A stretch of 64,000 nucleotides of DNA from JBOGEN01 sp050743265. GTDB lineage: Bacteria > Actinomycetota > Actinomycetes > JBOGEN01. The notes under the pieces are model-generated. The model searched no databases and was not told where the DNA came from. It saw nothing but the letters and a program-made list of their open reading frames with translations. The translations under genes were made by a program, and so were the position numbers. Below, in pieces: positions 1 to 7,956 of the stretch (within the stretch, counting starts at the first letter, position 1; each line of letters opens with the position of its first letter). The stretch spans positions 6,207-70,206 of the forward strand of contig JBOGEN010000069.1 of assembly GCA_050743265.1 (NCBI GenBank). Reading direction: 5' to 3'.

Positions 1-1
1 C

Positions 2-283
2 GCGGCCATCGCGGCCAACAAGATCCCGGGCATCCGGGCAGCACTGTGCCATGACACGTTCTGCGCCCACCAGGGCGTCGAGCACGACGACGTCAACGTC
101 GTGTGTCTAGGCGCGTGGATCGTCGGACCGATCATCGCCGAGGACGTCGTCCGCGCCTTCCTCACGGCGTCGTTCAGCACGGACGAGGACTTCCGCAGAC
201 GCGTGACGAAGCTCCACCACATGGAACGGCTGGCCGCGGCCGAACTCGGAGCCACCACGGCCGAACCCGGAGGCACCTCATGA
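2..283 (+). CDS. RpiB/LacAB-family sugar-phosphate isomerase, C-terminal part
   Basis: The 5' end lies outside the window; 93 C-terminal residues are visible. The stretch reading KIPGIRAALCHD, then AHQGVEHDDVNVVCLGA, matches the conserved core of RpiB/LacAB isomerases, which interconvert aldose and ketose phosphates in the cytoplasm. Members act on ribose 5-phosphate or, in some actinobacterial sugar-alcohol pathways, on tetrulose phosphates; the visible part does not decide which. Its TGA overlaps the ATG of the following transporter gene (ATGA), so the two were probably translated together. Confidence 0.85.
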   Translation, partial: AAIAANKIPGIRAALCHDTFCAHQGVEHDDVNVVCLGAWIVGPIIAEDVVRAFLTASFSTDEDFRRRVTKLHHMERLAAAELGATTAEPGGTS

Positions 284-1739
284 CCACGTCACCCGGCCAG
301 CCGCCGACGGTCCCGTCCGTCGGGACCCTCAGCTACCCCGACCCCCCGCCGCAGCTCACCCGGCGGTTGACGCTCGTCGGCGCGGTCAGCGTCCTCGGGC
401 CGGGCGCCATCATCGCCTCGGCCAACATCGGCAGTGGCGAGATGATCTTCGCGTCCCGCGGGGGCTCCATCTTTGGCTACGCGCTGATCTAGGCCTTCAT
501 CGTCGCCGCCATTACGAAGGCCGCGCTGGCGTACTCGATGAACCGCTACACCGTCGTGGCGGGCGAGCACCCGATGACGCGCTTGGCGACCCTCTTCCCT
601 GGGCCCAAGGGATGGTTCCCCCTGGTGTTCGGCGCGACGTCCATCGCGGTAGTGCCGTCGTGGGTGAGCGGGCTCGGGCTCGGGATCGGCGACCTCATCG
701 CCGAGGGCACCGTGGGCACCGGAACCGCGTGGGCGACCTTCCTGATCGTGCTCTCTGCCGTCCTCGCGTGGGTCGGCGGCTACGACCGCATGGAGAAGGC
801 GCAGACCGTCATCGTCGGGTTCATGCTGCTCGCCGTCGCGGTGAGCGTCGTGGTGCTCCGACCCGACTGGCTCGGCGTCCTCGGCGGCCTCGTGCCGACG
901 ATCCCCGAGTACGCGGGCTGGCTCGAAGCCGACTACCCCGACATTGCCGCACGCTCCCGGTGGCTCGAGGTGGGGGCGTACCTCGCGCGATCGGTGGCGG
1001 CACGTACGACTACATCGCCTACGCCGGCATGCTGCGCGAGAAGAAGTGGGGGCTGCTGGAGCACCGGGACATCGCCAGCCTGACCGAGCGGTTCGAGAAC
1101 GCCGGCCGCGGAGGTGAGCGCCTGCCCCTCTCGACCGACTCGGCGGAGGTGGCGAAGGGCAGGGCATGGTCCCGGGTGCCGCTCGGCGACGCGGCCATCT
1201 CGTTCTCCGCGATCGTGCTTTTCGCGTCGATGTTCATGATCAACGGGGCGTCGCTGCTGTCCGAGGACCAGCTCGTCCCCGCGGAGGACCAGACCCTCAC
1301 CCACCAGGCCGGCTTCCTCGAAGCGATCCACCCGACATTCGTGTACCTCTACTACGTCGCGGTGCTCTTCGCGTTCTTCGGTTCGCTGTACGCGTTCTGG
1401 GAGATGTACAGCTACACCGCGTACGAGAGCCTCGGCGCGGTCTCCGAGCGGGTACGCCTGGCCGGCCAGCGTGCGGTCCGCCCCTACATGTACGCGTACA
1501 TGATGGTGGCTGCGCTCGTGCTCGTGTGGACCGTGGGCGAGCTGGTCGTCATCGTCACTCCGGCGTCCGTCCTCGGCGGCCTGCTCATGTGCGGCGTGTT
1601 CTGCCTCGCGATCGTCTGGACCGAGCACAAGGTGCTGCCGAAGGAGTACCGCCTGACGACCCCGGGCCGGTGGTGGGTGCTCGTGTCCGGGTTGATGCTC
1701 ATGATCCTCGGCGTCGTGTCGACCTGGGAGCTGTTCTAG
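280..1739 (+). pseudogene. Nramp-like metal transporter, broken by a stop and a frameshift
   Basis: Joined across two lesions this gives a membrane protein of about 485 residues. It has an Nramp-type first helix (GPGAIIASANIGSGE) and about ten further hydrophobic segments, as in divalent-metal transporters of the inner membrane. Lesion one is TAG at 490-492, in the same frame as the sequence on both sides (GYALI, stop, AFIVAAITKA), where a TGG tryptophan codon is likely. Lesion two is a missing base near 989: the frame ends in GAYL and resumes one frame over as AIGGGTYDYIAYAG, as if one G of a GGC codon were lost. The rest is intact to the TAG at 1737. It is either a recent pseudogene or two sequencing errors. 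Confidence 0.8.
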
Positions 1740-2129
1740 GTGGCCGGCATGAGACCCGGAGCTGCCGTCGCCGCGGCGTGCCTCGCGCTGCTGTCCTGCC
1801 TTCGGTTCGTCGAGCAGGCGTACACCGGCGCCGTGGTGCTCGCTGCTCTCGCGCTCGGCGCGCTGGCCCTGGGCCTGCGTCGCGGCGGGGCGCCGGCCGC
1901 ACCCGACCACGTGCCGTCGGCGGCGGAGCTGCACGCGGAGCAGGTGGTGCAGGACCGCTCCCGTCGCGGCTGGCGGTGGATCGTGCTGCTCGGGCTCACG
2001 ATCAGCGTCGTCGGCGCGGTCGTCTTCCCCCCAATGGGCCTGGTCGTCGCGGGCCTGACGCTGTACTCGGTTCACCGGATGCGGCAGGCGAGCCGGTCCA
2101 TGGCCGTGCTCGGCCGGGCCACGGGCTGA
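1740..2129 (+). CDS. Small membrane protein of unknown function
   Basis: 129 residues starting at the GTG directly after the transporter's TAG; an in-frame ATG lies three codons later. Two hydrophobic pairs are visible: residues about 6-47 (two helices with a short turn) and about 80-108 (two helices around a PPMG turn). A charged loop containing HAEQVVQDRSRRGWRW joins them. I recognise no family. Abutting the broken Nramp gene with no gap suggests it once belonged to that operon. Confidence 0.6.
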   Translation: MAGMRPGAAVAAACLALLSCLRFVEQAYTGAVVLAALALGALALGLRRGGAPAAPDHVPSAAELHAEQVVQDRSRRGWRWIVLLGLTISVVGAVVFPPMGLVVAGLTLYSVHRMRQASRSMAVLGRATG

Positions 2130-2183
2130 GCACGCAGGACTCGGACCGCGCGCGGCGGCGGGCGCGCACGGGCCGTCGGAGGG

Positions 2184-2891
2184 TCAGGACACGACGTCGG
2201 CGACGTGGGTGAAGGCGCCGACGTCGACCAGCGTGGCGAAGTCGGTGACGCGCGCCTGGATGCGTCCGGCGTTCTGCTGGAAGTCGTAGCCCATGTCGTT
2301 GACGAGGTCGGCCCACACGGCCCAGACGTACTGGGCGCCGAGCCCGTCGGCGGGCTCTCCGACCGCCTCACCGGACGCGTCGACCGGCAGGAGGAGACGG
2401 TGGCTGAAGCCCTTGGTGATCCGCGTCGGGTGGAGCAGCGAGCTGTCGGTGAACACGGAGGCGACAAGGTGGCTCCGGAACGCCTCGGCGTCGCAGTCCC
2501 GGTGCAGGGCGAACCGGTAGTGCCCGATGAGGAGCACGTCCGGTGTCTTGTCCGACTCGAGGTCCGCCGCGTTCACGTGGGCGTCCACGCCGACGAGCGT
2601 GGCGTACTCGGCGACACGGTCCTGGAGGCGTGCGATGTTCTGGTCGAAGTCGTAGCCGCCCTGGACGAGGGTGACGGTGGCCTCCCACACGTACTGCGGG
2701 GAGAGCCGGTCGCTCGCCGGCTCGGAGAGGTCCCGCGCGTCCGTGACGCGCAGCAGCCGGTGGCGGAAGCCACTGGTCACCCGGGTCAGCTGGAGCCCCT
2801 CGGGGATCACCGACGTCGTGAGGTGGTTCTCGAACGCCGGCGCAGACGCGTCCGGACGAAGCGCGAAGCGGTAGTGCCCTGTCATCAGCAT
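2184..2891 (-). CDS. Internally duplicated protein of unknown function
   Basis: 235 residues. ATG 2891 is chosen because GGGGAGG lies about 8 nt upstream; an in-frame extension upstream looks non-coding. The protein is two copies of one domain of roughly 110 residues. GHYRFAL opens copies at about residues 5 and 120, and each then has a FRHRLLRV or FSHRLLLP segment, an AQYVW or PQYVWEA segment, a YDFDQN or YDFQQN segment, and an ending of the type ATLVGVDAH or ATLVDVGAF. No signal peptide, membrane segment or catalytic motif is obvious. The duplicated alpha/beta pattern suggests a single-chain pseudo-dimer, but the function is unknown. Confidence 0.7.
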   Translation of the reverse strand: MLMTGHYRFALRPDASAPAFENHLTTSVIPEGLQLTRVTSGFRHRLLRVTDARDLSEPASDRLSPQYVWEATVTLVQGGYDFDQNIARLQDRVAEYATLVGVDAHVNAADLESDKTPDVLLIGHYRFALHRDCDAEAFRSHLVASVFTDSSLLHPTRITKGFSHRLLLPVDASGEAVGEPADGLGAQYVWAVWADLVNDMGYDFQQNAGRIQARVTDFATLVDVGAFTHVADVVS

Positions 2892-3109
2892 GACGGCGCC
2901 CTCCCCGTGACCCCCGTGCCGGGGCTGTCTCCCCACAGTCGGCGCAAGACCAGGGCCCGTCAACCAGGTGATCTCCGGCTGGAACCCGGCGTCCAGGCGT
3001 CCGAAAACGGTCCGAAACGGCGCCCTCCGGGCGATCGCCACCGGGGAGGGCCGGGCCGCGGCACACTCGGCGGGAGCATCCCGGCCGTCTGCCGAGCACA
3101 GGAGCGCCC

Positions 3110-4015
3110 ATGAGCACCGTCCTCGTCACCGGAGCCTCGGGGAACGTGGGGTCGCGCGTCGTGGGTGAGCTGCTCGCCCGGGATGCCCGCGTCCGGGCCT
3201 TCGTCCGGGACCGTGACAAGGCCGCCACCGTGCTGCCGGCGGGCACGGACCTGGCGTTCGGCGACTTCACGGACGCGGCGTCGCTGCGCACGGCGTTCGA
3301 GGGCGTGGACCGGGTGTTCCTCACCTCGTCCAACAGCCCCCGCGAGGTGGAGGACGAGTGCGCCGTGATCGACGCCGCGGCCGAGGCCGGCGTGTCGCGG
3401 CTCGTCAAGCTGTCCGCCATCGATGCCGACCCGGGGTCGCCCCTGCCCGGCGTCGCGTGGCACGGCCAGATCGAGGAGTACGTGGGCCGGTCCGGAGTCC
3501 CGGCCGTGGTCCTCCGCTCCACCTGGTTCATGACCAACCTGTTCGCGTCCGCGGAGGCGGTCGCGCACACCGGCTCGCTGTTCGCGCCGGCGGACGGCGG
3601 CAGGATCGCGATGATCCACCCGGGCGACGTCGCGGCCTCCGCGGCGGCGGTGCTCGCGCCCGACGGCCACTCCGCCACTGACGGCCACTCCGTCACTGAC
3701 GGCCACGAAGGTCATACGTACCTGGTCACCGGCGGCGAGGCGCTGACGTACGAGGACGTGGCCGCCACGCTCACCGAGGCCACCGGCCGGACCGTCACGT
3801 TCGTCGACGTACCCGAGGAGGCGGCGCAGCAGGCCTTCGTCGAGGCCGGGATGCCGGACTGGCTCGTCACCCACATCGTGGGCGTCTTCCGGCTCATCCG
3901 GGAGGGCGCGCTCGCGCAGACGACGGACACGGTGCTCGCGCTGACCGGCCGTCCGCCCCGGACGCTCGCCCACTTCGCCCGCGAGCACGCGGGTCTCTTC
4001 GGCGCGCGCCCATGA
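3110..4015 (+). CDS. NmrA-like NAD(P)-binding oxidoreductase
   Basis: 301 residues. The N-terminal VLVTGASGNVGSRVV is the dinucleotide-binding loop of atypical short-chain dehydrogenases of the NmrA/NAD(P)H azoreductase-like group. STWFMTNL and HPGDVA fit the substrate-side segments of that family. The usual YxxxK catalytic pair is not evident, so it may be a redox sensor or reductase rather than a classical dehydrogenase. Residues about 185-203 carry a short Gly-His-Asp repeat (DGHS, DGHS, DGHE), an unusual insertion before the C-terminal subdomain. ATG 3110 follows AGGAG. Confidence 0.8.
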   Translation: MSTVLVTGASGNVGSRVVGELLARDARVRAFVRDRDKAATVLPAGTDLAFGDFTDAASLRTAFEGVDRVFLTSSNSPREVEDECAVIDAAAEAGVSRLVKLSAIDADPGSPLPGVAWHGQIEEYVGRSGVPAVVLRSTWFMTNLFASAEAVAHTGSLFAPADGGRIAMIHPGDVAASAAAVLAPDGHSATDGHSVTDGHEGHTYLVTGGEALTYEDVAATLTEATGRTVTFVDVPEEAAQQAFVEAGMPDWLVTHIVGVFRLIREGALAQTTDTVLALTGRPPRTLAHFAREHAGLFGARP

Positions 4016-4030
4016 CCACGTGACACGTCG

Positions 4031-5299
4031 CTAGGCCGGTGGGGGCTGAGCCTCGCACCCCTGCAGGCGACCCTGCAGGAAGGCCCGCTCGGGCTCGTTC
4101 CCCACGAGGGCCAGGGCTCGGCGGTACGCGTCCACGGCGTCGTCCGTACGCCCGAGCCGCTCGAGCAGCCGGGCGCGGGACGCGTGCAGCAGGTGGAAGC
4201 GGTCGAGCGCGCCCGAACCGTCCAGCTCGTCGAGCAGCACGAGCCCGGCCTCGGGTCCGTCCACCATGGCGACTGCCACGGCACGGTTGACGTCGACCAC
4301 GGGCGACGGGGCGACGGTGCGCAGCACGTCGTACAGGCCGACGATCTGCGGCCAGTCGGTGGTCTCGAGCGTCGCCGCCTCGTCATGGACGGCGGCGATC
4401 GCGGCCTGCAGCGCGTACGGGCCTGGTGGCCCGCTCTGCAGCGCCTCCACGACGAGGGCCCGTCCCTCCTCGATCTTCGCGCGCTCCCAGCGGGAGCGGT
4501 CCTGCTCCTCGAGCAGCACGAGCCCGCCCCCCTCGTCGGTCCGCGAGGCACGCCGGGCGTCCACGAGCAGCATCAGCGCGAGCAGGCCGGTCACCTCCTG
4601 CTCCGCGGGCAGCAGGAGGCGCAGGATCCGGGCCAGGCGTGTCGCCTCGTCGGCGAGCTCGGGGCGCAGGAGAGCGGGGCCTTGGCTGGCCGCGTACGAC
4701 TCGGTGAAGACGACGTACACAACGCGCAGCACCCCGGGGAGGCGGCTCGGCAGCTCCTCAGCCGACGGCACCCGGTACGGGATGCCGGCCTCACGGATCT
4801 TGCGCTTGGCACGAGAGAGGCGCTGCGCCATCGTCGCCTCGGGGACGAGGAACGCGCGGGCGACCTCGGCCGTGGACAGCCCGGCCAGGTAGCGCAGTGT
4901 CAGGGCGACGCGGGCCTCGGCCGTCAGGGCCGGGTGGCAGCAGGTGAAGAACAGCCGGAGCCGGTCGTCGCCGATCGCGTCCGGGTCGGAGGGTGCGACG
5001 GCGAGGCTCCCCTCCTCGTCGCGCTCCGCCTCCACCTTGAGCACGGCGAGCTTGGCCGCGTACGCCTGGCGGCGCCGGAGCAGGTCGACCGCGCGACGGC
5101 GGGCCGTCGTCAGCAGCCAGGCCGCCGGGCGGTCGGGCACGCCGTCGACGGGCCAGCGCTCGAGCGCCACCGCCATGGCGTCGGCGGCGACCTCCTCAGC
5201 GAGGTCGAGGTCGCCCAGCCAACGGACGAGCGTGGCGAGCAGCCGTCCCCACTCCTCGCGGAAGACCGCTTCGACGGAGTCGGCTGCTCGCTCGCTCAC
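4031..5299 (-). CDS. ECF42-type RNA polymerase sigma factor with C-terminal TPR-like domain
   Basis: 422 residues from GTG 5299. Sigma region 2 spans about residues 12-80 (DLAEEVAADAMAVALERWP, AWLLTTARRRAVDLLRR) and region 4 about 115-170 (LTLRYLAGLSTAEVARAFLV, AQRLSRAKRKIREAGI). Then comes a helical extension of over 200 residues with TPR-like repeats (LLHASRARLLERLG, DDAVDAYRRALAL). A sigma factor with this long tail next to a DGPF protein is the hallmark of the ECF42 group, where the tail is needed for activity. It lies 7 bp downstream of the DGPF gene in one operon. A matching ECF42 promoter precedes that gene, so autoregulation is expected. Confidence 0.9.
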   Translation of the reverse strand: MSERAADSVEAVFREEWGRLLATLVRWLGDLDLAEEVAADAMAVALERWPVDGVPDRPAAWLLTTARRRAVDLLRRRQAYAAKLAVLKVEAERDEEGSLAVAPSDPDAIGDDRLRLFFTCCHPALTAEARVALTLRYLAGLSTAEVARAFLVPEATMAQRLSRAKRKIREAGIPYRVPSAEELPSRLPGVLRVVYVVFTESYAASQGPALLRPELADEATRLARILRLLLPAEQEVTGLLALMLLVDARRASRTDEGGGLVLLEEQDRSRWERAKIEEGRALVVEALQSGPPGPYALQAAIAAVHDEAATLETTDWPQIVGLYDVLRTVAPSPVVDVNRAVAVAMVDGPEAGLVLLDELDGSGALDRFHLLHASRARLLERLGRTDDAVDAYRRALALVGNEPERAFLQGRLQGCEAQPPPA

Positions 5300-5306
5300 C
5301 CCGACA

Positions 5307-5663
5307 TCACCCTCGGGGGAAGTCCATGATCGGCCGGACCTCGAGCGACCCTCCGTACTGGGCCGCCGGGGTCCGTGCGGCCCAGTCCAGGGCGGTGTCG
5401 AGGTCTGGGGCGTCGAGGAGGTAGTACCCACCGAGGACCTCACGGGTCTCTGCGAACGGACCGTCGGTCACCACGCGCTCGCCGCCCTTGACCCGCACCG
5501 TCGTCGCAGTGGACGACGGTTGCAGGGGCTCGCCCTCCAGCGCGACACCGGCGTCACGGATCGTCTTGTCGTAGGTCATCCACGCCTGCCGGATGGCGTC
5601 CATCTCGGACTGCGGCGGCGGGCTCGTGGCTTCCTCGGCGTAGATCAGCATGAGGTAGCGCAT
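5307..5663 (-). CDS. DGPF protein (YCII-related)
   Basis: 118 residues with a ferredoxin-like YCII fold pattern (MRYLMLIYAEE at the start) and the diagnostic motif VVTDGPFAETREVLGGYY at about residues 72-89. DGPF proteins are encoded beside ECF42 sigma factors and belong to their regulons; their biochemical role is unsettled. The ATG at 5663 follows GAGGAG. The sigma gene starts 7 bp after the stop, so the two genes form an operon. Confidence 0.9.
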   Translation of the reverse strand: MRYLMLIYAEEATSPPPQSEMDAIRQAWMTYDKTIRDAGVALEGEPLQPSSTATTVRVKGGERVVTDGPFAETREVLGGYYLLDAPDLDTALDWAARTPAAQYGGSLEVRPIMDFPRG

Positions 5664-5715
5664 CTCGTCTCCTCCTCGGGTCGGGGCGGCGGCCCTTCTG
5701 CCGCCTCATCATGAC

Positions 5716-5742
5716 GACGAACGGGCTCAGCCGTCCTCGACA
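5716..5742 (-). promoter_or_regulatory. Putative ECF42-dependent promoter
   Basis: On the minus strand TGTCGA (5742-5737) is followed 17 bp later by CGTC (5719-5716). This is the -35 TGTCGA and -10 CGA/TC pattern described for ECF42 sigma factors. It lies about 52 bp upstream of the DGPF gene start, the expected place for an autoregulated promoter of the DGPF and sigma operon. Confidence 0.7.
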
Positions 5743-5866
5743 ACGCCATCTGTCCCTGGGCTCAGCCTCGGGTTCAGGCCCCGCCTGCGTTCGCCCCGTG
5801 CGTCCGGCAAACCGGGCCGAACCGCTCCCCTGTACGGGCAGCGTCGTTCTGAGATCCTTCGGACGC

Positions 5867-6880
5867 ATGCGAGCCTTCGTCATCACCGCCCCCGGCCGGG
5901 CCGAGGTACGCGACGTCGCCCCACCCGATGCCCGACCGGGCGAGGTGGTCGTCGACGTGGAGCGGGCGGGGGTCTGCGGGACCGACGTCGAGCTCTTCAC
6001 CGGCGTCCTGTCCTACCTGCACACCGGACAGGCCGCGTACCCGCTGCGGATCGGTCACGAGTGGGTCGGGGTGGTCTCCGCCGTCGGAGACGAGGTCGAC
6101 CCGTCGTGGGTCGGGCGACGGGTCACCGGGGACACCATGCTCGGCTGCGGGCGCTGCGCCCGGTGCGAGACCGGGCGGCAGCACCTGTGCGCCCGCCGCT
6201 ACGAGATCGGCGTCCGCAACGGCTGGCCGGGTGCGCTGGCCGAGCAGCTACCGGTTCCGGCTCGCGCGCTGCACCCGCTGCCGGACGCGGTCGGGCCCGA
6301 TCTCGGCGCCCTCGTGGAGCCCGGCGGCAACGCCCTGCGCGCCGTCCGCGGCGCCGCCCTCGCGCCCGGGGAGCGGCTGCTCGTGCTGGGGCCGGGCACG
6401 ATCGGGCTGCTGGTCGCGCAGATCGCGGCCACGCAGGATGTCGAGGTGCACCTCATGGGGCGCACTGGCGACTCCCCCGCCTTCGCCCGGTCCCTGGGGT
6501 TCGAACGCGTCTGGACGCAGGAGACGCTTCCCGACCTCCCGTTCGACGCCGTCGTCGACGCGTCCAACGCGGCAACCCTGCCGGCCCTCGCGGTAGACGT
6601 CGTCGAGCCGGGCGGGCGCGTCGTCTTCATCGGGCTCGCGGGGGAGCCCAGCCTCGTCGACACCCGCGCGATCGCGCTGGCGGACGTCACCGCCGTCGGC
6701 GTGCTCAGCGCCTCCGGAGGCCTCGACGGGATCATCGAGCAGTACGCGTCGGGCACCGTCGACCCGCGACCACTCGTCGCCGCGACCGTCAGCCTGGACG
6801 ACGTCGCCGACGTCCTCGCCGGCACGCGCCGGCCCGCGTGGGGTGACGCCCCCAAGATCCACGTGGACCCCAGGCGCTGA
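5867..6880 (+). CDS. Zinc-dependent medium-chain alcohol dehydrogenase
   Basis: 337 residues. ATG 5867 gives the typical N-terminus MRAFVITAPGRAEV; an open frame from 5711 would add an atypical leader. Catalytic zinc ligands are seen in AGVCGTDVELF and GHEWVG. The structural zinc cysteines lie in CGRCARCETGRQHLC (about residues 89-103). The Rossmann loop is VLGPGTIGLLVAQ (about residue 170). It resembles threonine/sorbitol dehydrogenase-type enzymes oxidising polyols or amino alcohols with NAD(P). It is a single gene, and a hairpin terminator starts on its stop codon. Confidence 0.85.
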   Translation: MRAFVITAPGRAEVRDVAPPDARPGEVVVDVERAGVCGTDVELFTGVLSYLHTGQAAYPLRIGHEWVGVVSAVGDEVDPSWVGRRVTGDTMLGCGRCARCETGRQHLCARRYEIGVRNGWPGALAEQLPVPARALHPLPDAVGPDLGALVEPGGNALRAVRGAALAPGERLLVLGPGTIGLLVAQIAATQDVEVHLMGRTGDSPAFARSLGFERVWTQETLPDLPFDAVVDASNAATLPALAVDVVEPGGRVVFIGLAGEPSLVDTRAIALADVTAVGVLSASGGLDGIIEQYASGTVDPRPLVAATVSLDDVADVLAGTRRPAWGDAPKIHVDPRR

Positions 6881-6898
6881 CCCGCGGAACCGCGGGTC
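6879..6898. terminator. Hairpin between convergent genes
   Basis: GACCCGCGG and CCGCGGGTC form a perfect inverted repeat around AA, realistically a 7-bp stem with a 6-nt loop. It overlaps the alcohol dehydrogenase stop codon and sits 30 bp from the stop of the convergent CGNR gene, so it could serve both. There is no T-run, as is common at high GC. Confidence 0.55.
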
Positions 6899-6928
6899 GA
6901 CTCACGACCTCGGCACGCCGCCGCCCCG

Positions 6929-7492
6929 TCACGCGTGGGCGGCCTTGCGTCGGCGGTACTCGCGGGTCTTGACCCGGTTGCCGCACGAGTCGGGCGCGCA
7001 GTAGCGCCCCCGTCCCGGCTTGGACTTGTCGTAGAAGACCCAGTGGCAGTCGTCCGCGGCGCAGACCCGCAGGCGCCACCACTCGCCGGTGAGAGACATC
7101 CGGAGCGCGGCCGCGCAGATCGCGCCGATCGCGTGGTCCACGCCCGTCCCCGGAACGGTCAGGCGAGGCCCCCCGGGGGCGGCGAGGTCCACCCGTAGCG
7201 GGACGCCGTCCAGCGGCCGGCTCGCCGAAGCCTGGCCGGGCCGCCCCCGGTCAAGCGCCGACCGCAGGGCCGCCCGTAGCGCGGCTACACGGGCGTGATC
7301 CGCCTCGTCCAGCCGTACACCCTCGGGCAGGAGCCCCCGCGACGAGAGCCAGCGCCGCAGCGCCTCCGGCGAGGCGATCTCGTCCGCGGTCCCGTCCCGC
7401 GCCGGGTGGTTGCGCGGGATGAAGGTGCGCAGGTCACGGGTGTTCGCGAAGTCCTCCACGAGCACCGCGTCCGGCGAGGCTTCGACCGGCAT
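6929..7492 (-). CDS. CGNR zinc-finger (ABATE-domain) protein, putative regulator
   Basis: 187 residues. The C-terminal part reads CAADDCHWVFYDKS, then GRYCAPDSCGNRVKTREYRRR: four cysteines plus the CGNR signature of a putative DNA-binding zinc finger. The N-terminal region (DFANTRD near the start) fits the ABATE domain these regulators carry. ATG 7492 is preferred because AGGAGG precedes it by 5 nt; the GTG two codons upstream lies inside that ribosome-binding site. The gene is divergent from a small ORF, and a 7-bp inverted repeat lies between them. Confidence 0.85.
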   Translation of the reverse strand: MPVEASPDAVLVEDFANTRDLRTFIPRNHPARDGTADEIASPEALRRWLSSRGLLPEGVRLDEADHARVAALRAALRSALDRGRPGQASASRPLDGVPLRVDLAAPGGPRLTVPGTGVDHAIGAICAAALRMSLTGEWWRLRVCAADDCHWVFYDKSKPGRGRYCAPDSCGNRVKTREYRRRKAAHA

Positions 7493-7532
7493 CCGCACCT
7501 CCTGGGGTCACGACTCTTCCAAAGAAGATAAC

Positions 7533-7553
7533 AGGTGTTGACTCTGAACACCT
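7533..7553. promoter_or_regulatory. Inverted-repeat operator candidate
   Basis: AGGTGTT, 7 nt, then AACACCT: a perfect inverted repeat between the divergent CGNR gene and the small gene at 7611. It covers the -35 box of the rightward promoter. The CGNR protein is the obvious candidate to bind it, but that is inference. Confidence 0.5.
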
Positions 7554-7567
7554 ACTAACGCTATAAC
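7538..7567 (+). promoter_or_regulatory. SigA-type promoter of the small gene at 7611
   Basis: TTGACT (7538-7543) and TATAAC (7562-7567) are separated by 18 bp, close to the primary sigma consensus. Transcription would start near 7574, leaving a leader of about 37 nt that contains the AAGGAGAG ribosome-binding site of the gene at 7611. Confidence 0.6.
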
Positions 7568-7610
7568 TAGTGTTCGACAGCAGAGGCCGAGCACTGAGAA
7601 GGAGAGCGCG

Positions 7611-7847
7611 ATGCTTCCCATCGCCGCGGAGATCGCCACCCGGATGACGCGCGAGCACGCGGGATCCGCCCTGCCGGGCGCGCCCACCCTGGACGACACC
7701 CCCGAGGCCCTGACGGGTCGCGAGGTGCGCCGGCCGCGCCGGACGCTGGCGTCGGTCCTGCGCGGGGTCGCTGCCACGTCGAGCCGGGTCGCGGCGACGT
7801 CCGGCCGCCTCGCTGACCGTATGGAGCGTCCCGCCGCCGCTGAGTGA
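7611..7847 (+). CDS. Small Arg-rich protein of unknown function
   Basis: 78 residues, ATG 7611 with AAGGAGAG about 7 nt upstream. It has no hydrophobic segment. The middle and C-terminal parts are Arg/Ala/Ser-rich (VRRPRRTLASVLRG, then two similar stretches ATSSRVAATSGRL). I recognise no family. A good promoter and ribosome-binding site and its divergent placement from the CGNR regulator support a real, regulated gene. Confidence 0.55.
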   Translation: MLPIAAEIATRMTREHAGSALPGAPTLDDTPEALTGREVRRPRRTLASVLRGVAATSSRVAATSGRLADRMERPAAAE

Positions 7848-7956
7848 GGTCCCGTCGTCCGAGCCGCCGGTGACGTGGAAGATCGTCGCCGCCCGCGGTG
7901 TTGGGGAGCCCTGCAGGCGCGACCGCCCGGTCTCGCTTCTGGGCTGAGGGGGAGTC

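Noticed and set aside
490..492. In-frame TAG in the Nramp gene read as pyrrolysine or recoding
   Set aside because: The residue position fits an ordinary Trp (TGG), a frameshift occurs in the same gene, and actinobacteria are not known for Pyl decoding. Gene decay or sequencing error is simpler.
5300..5443. Longer N-terminus for the ECF42 sigma factor
   Set aside because: The upstream codons overlap the DGPF coding region and are Ser/Thr/Pro/Arg-rich without sigma features. GTG 5299 gives the normal family start.
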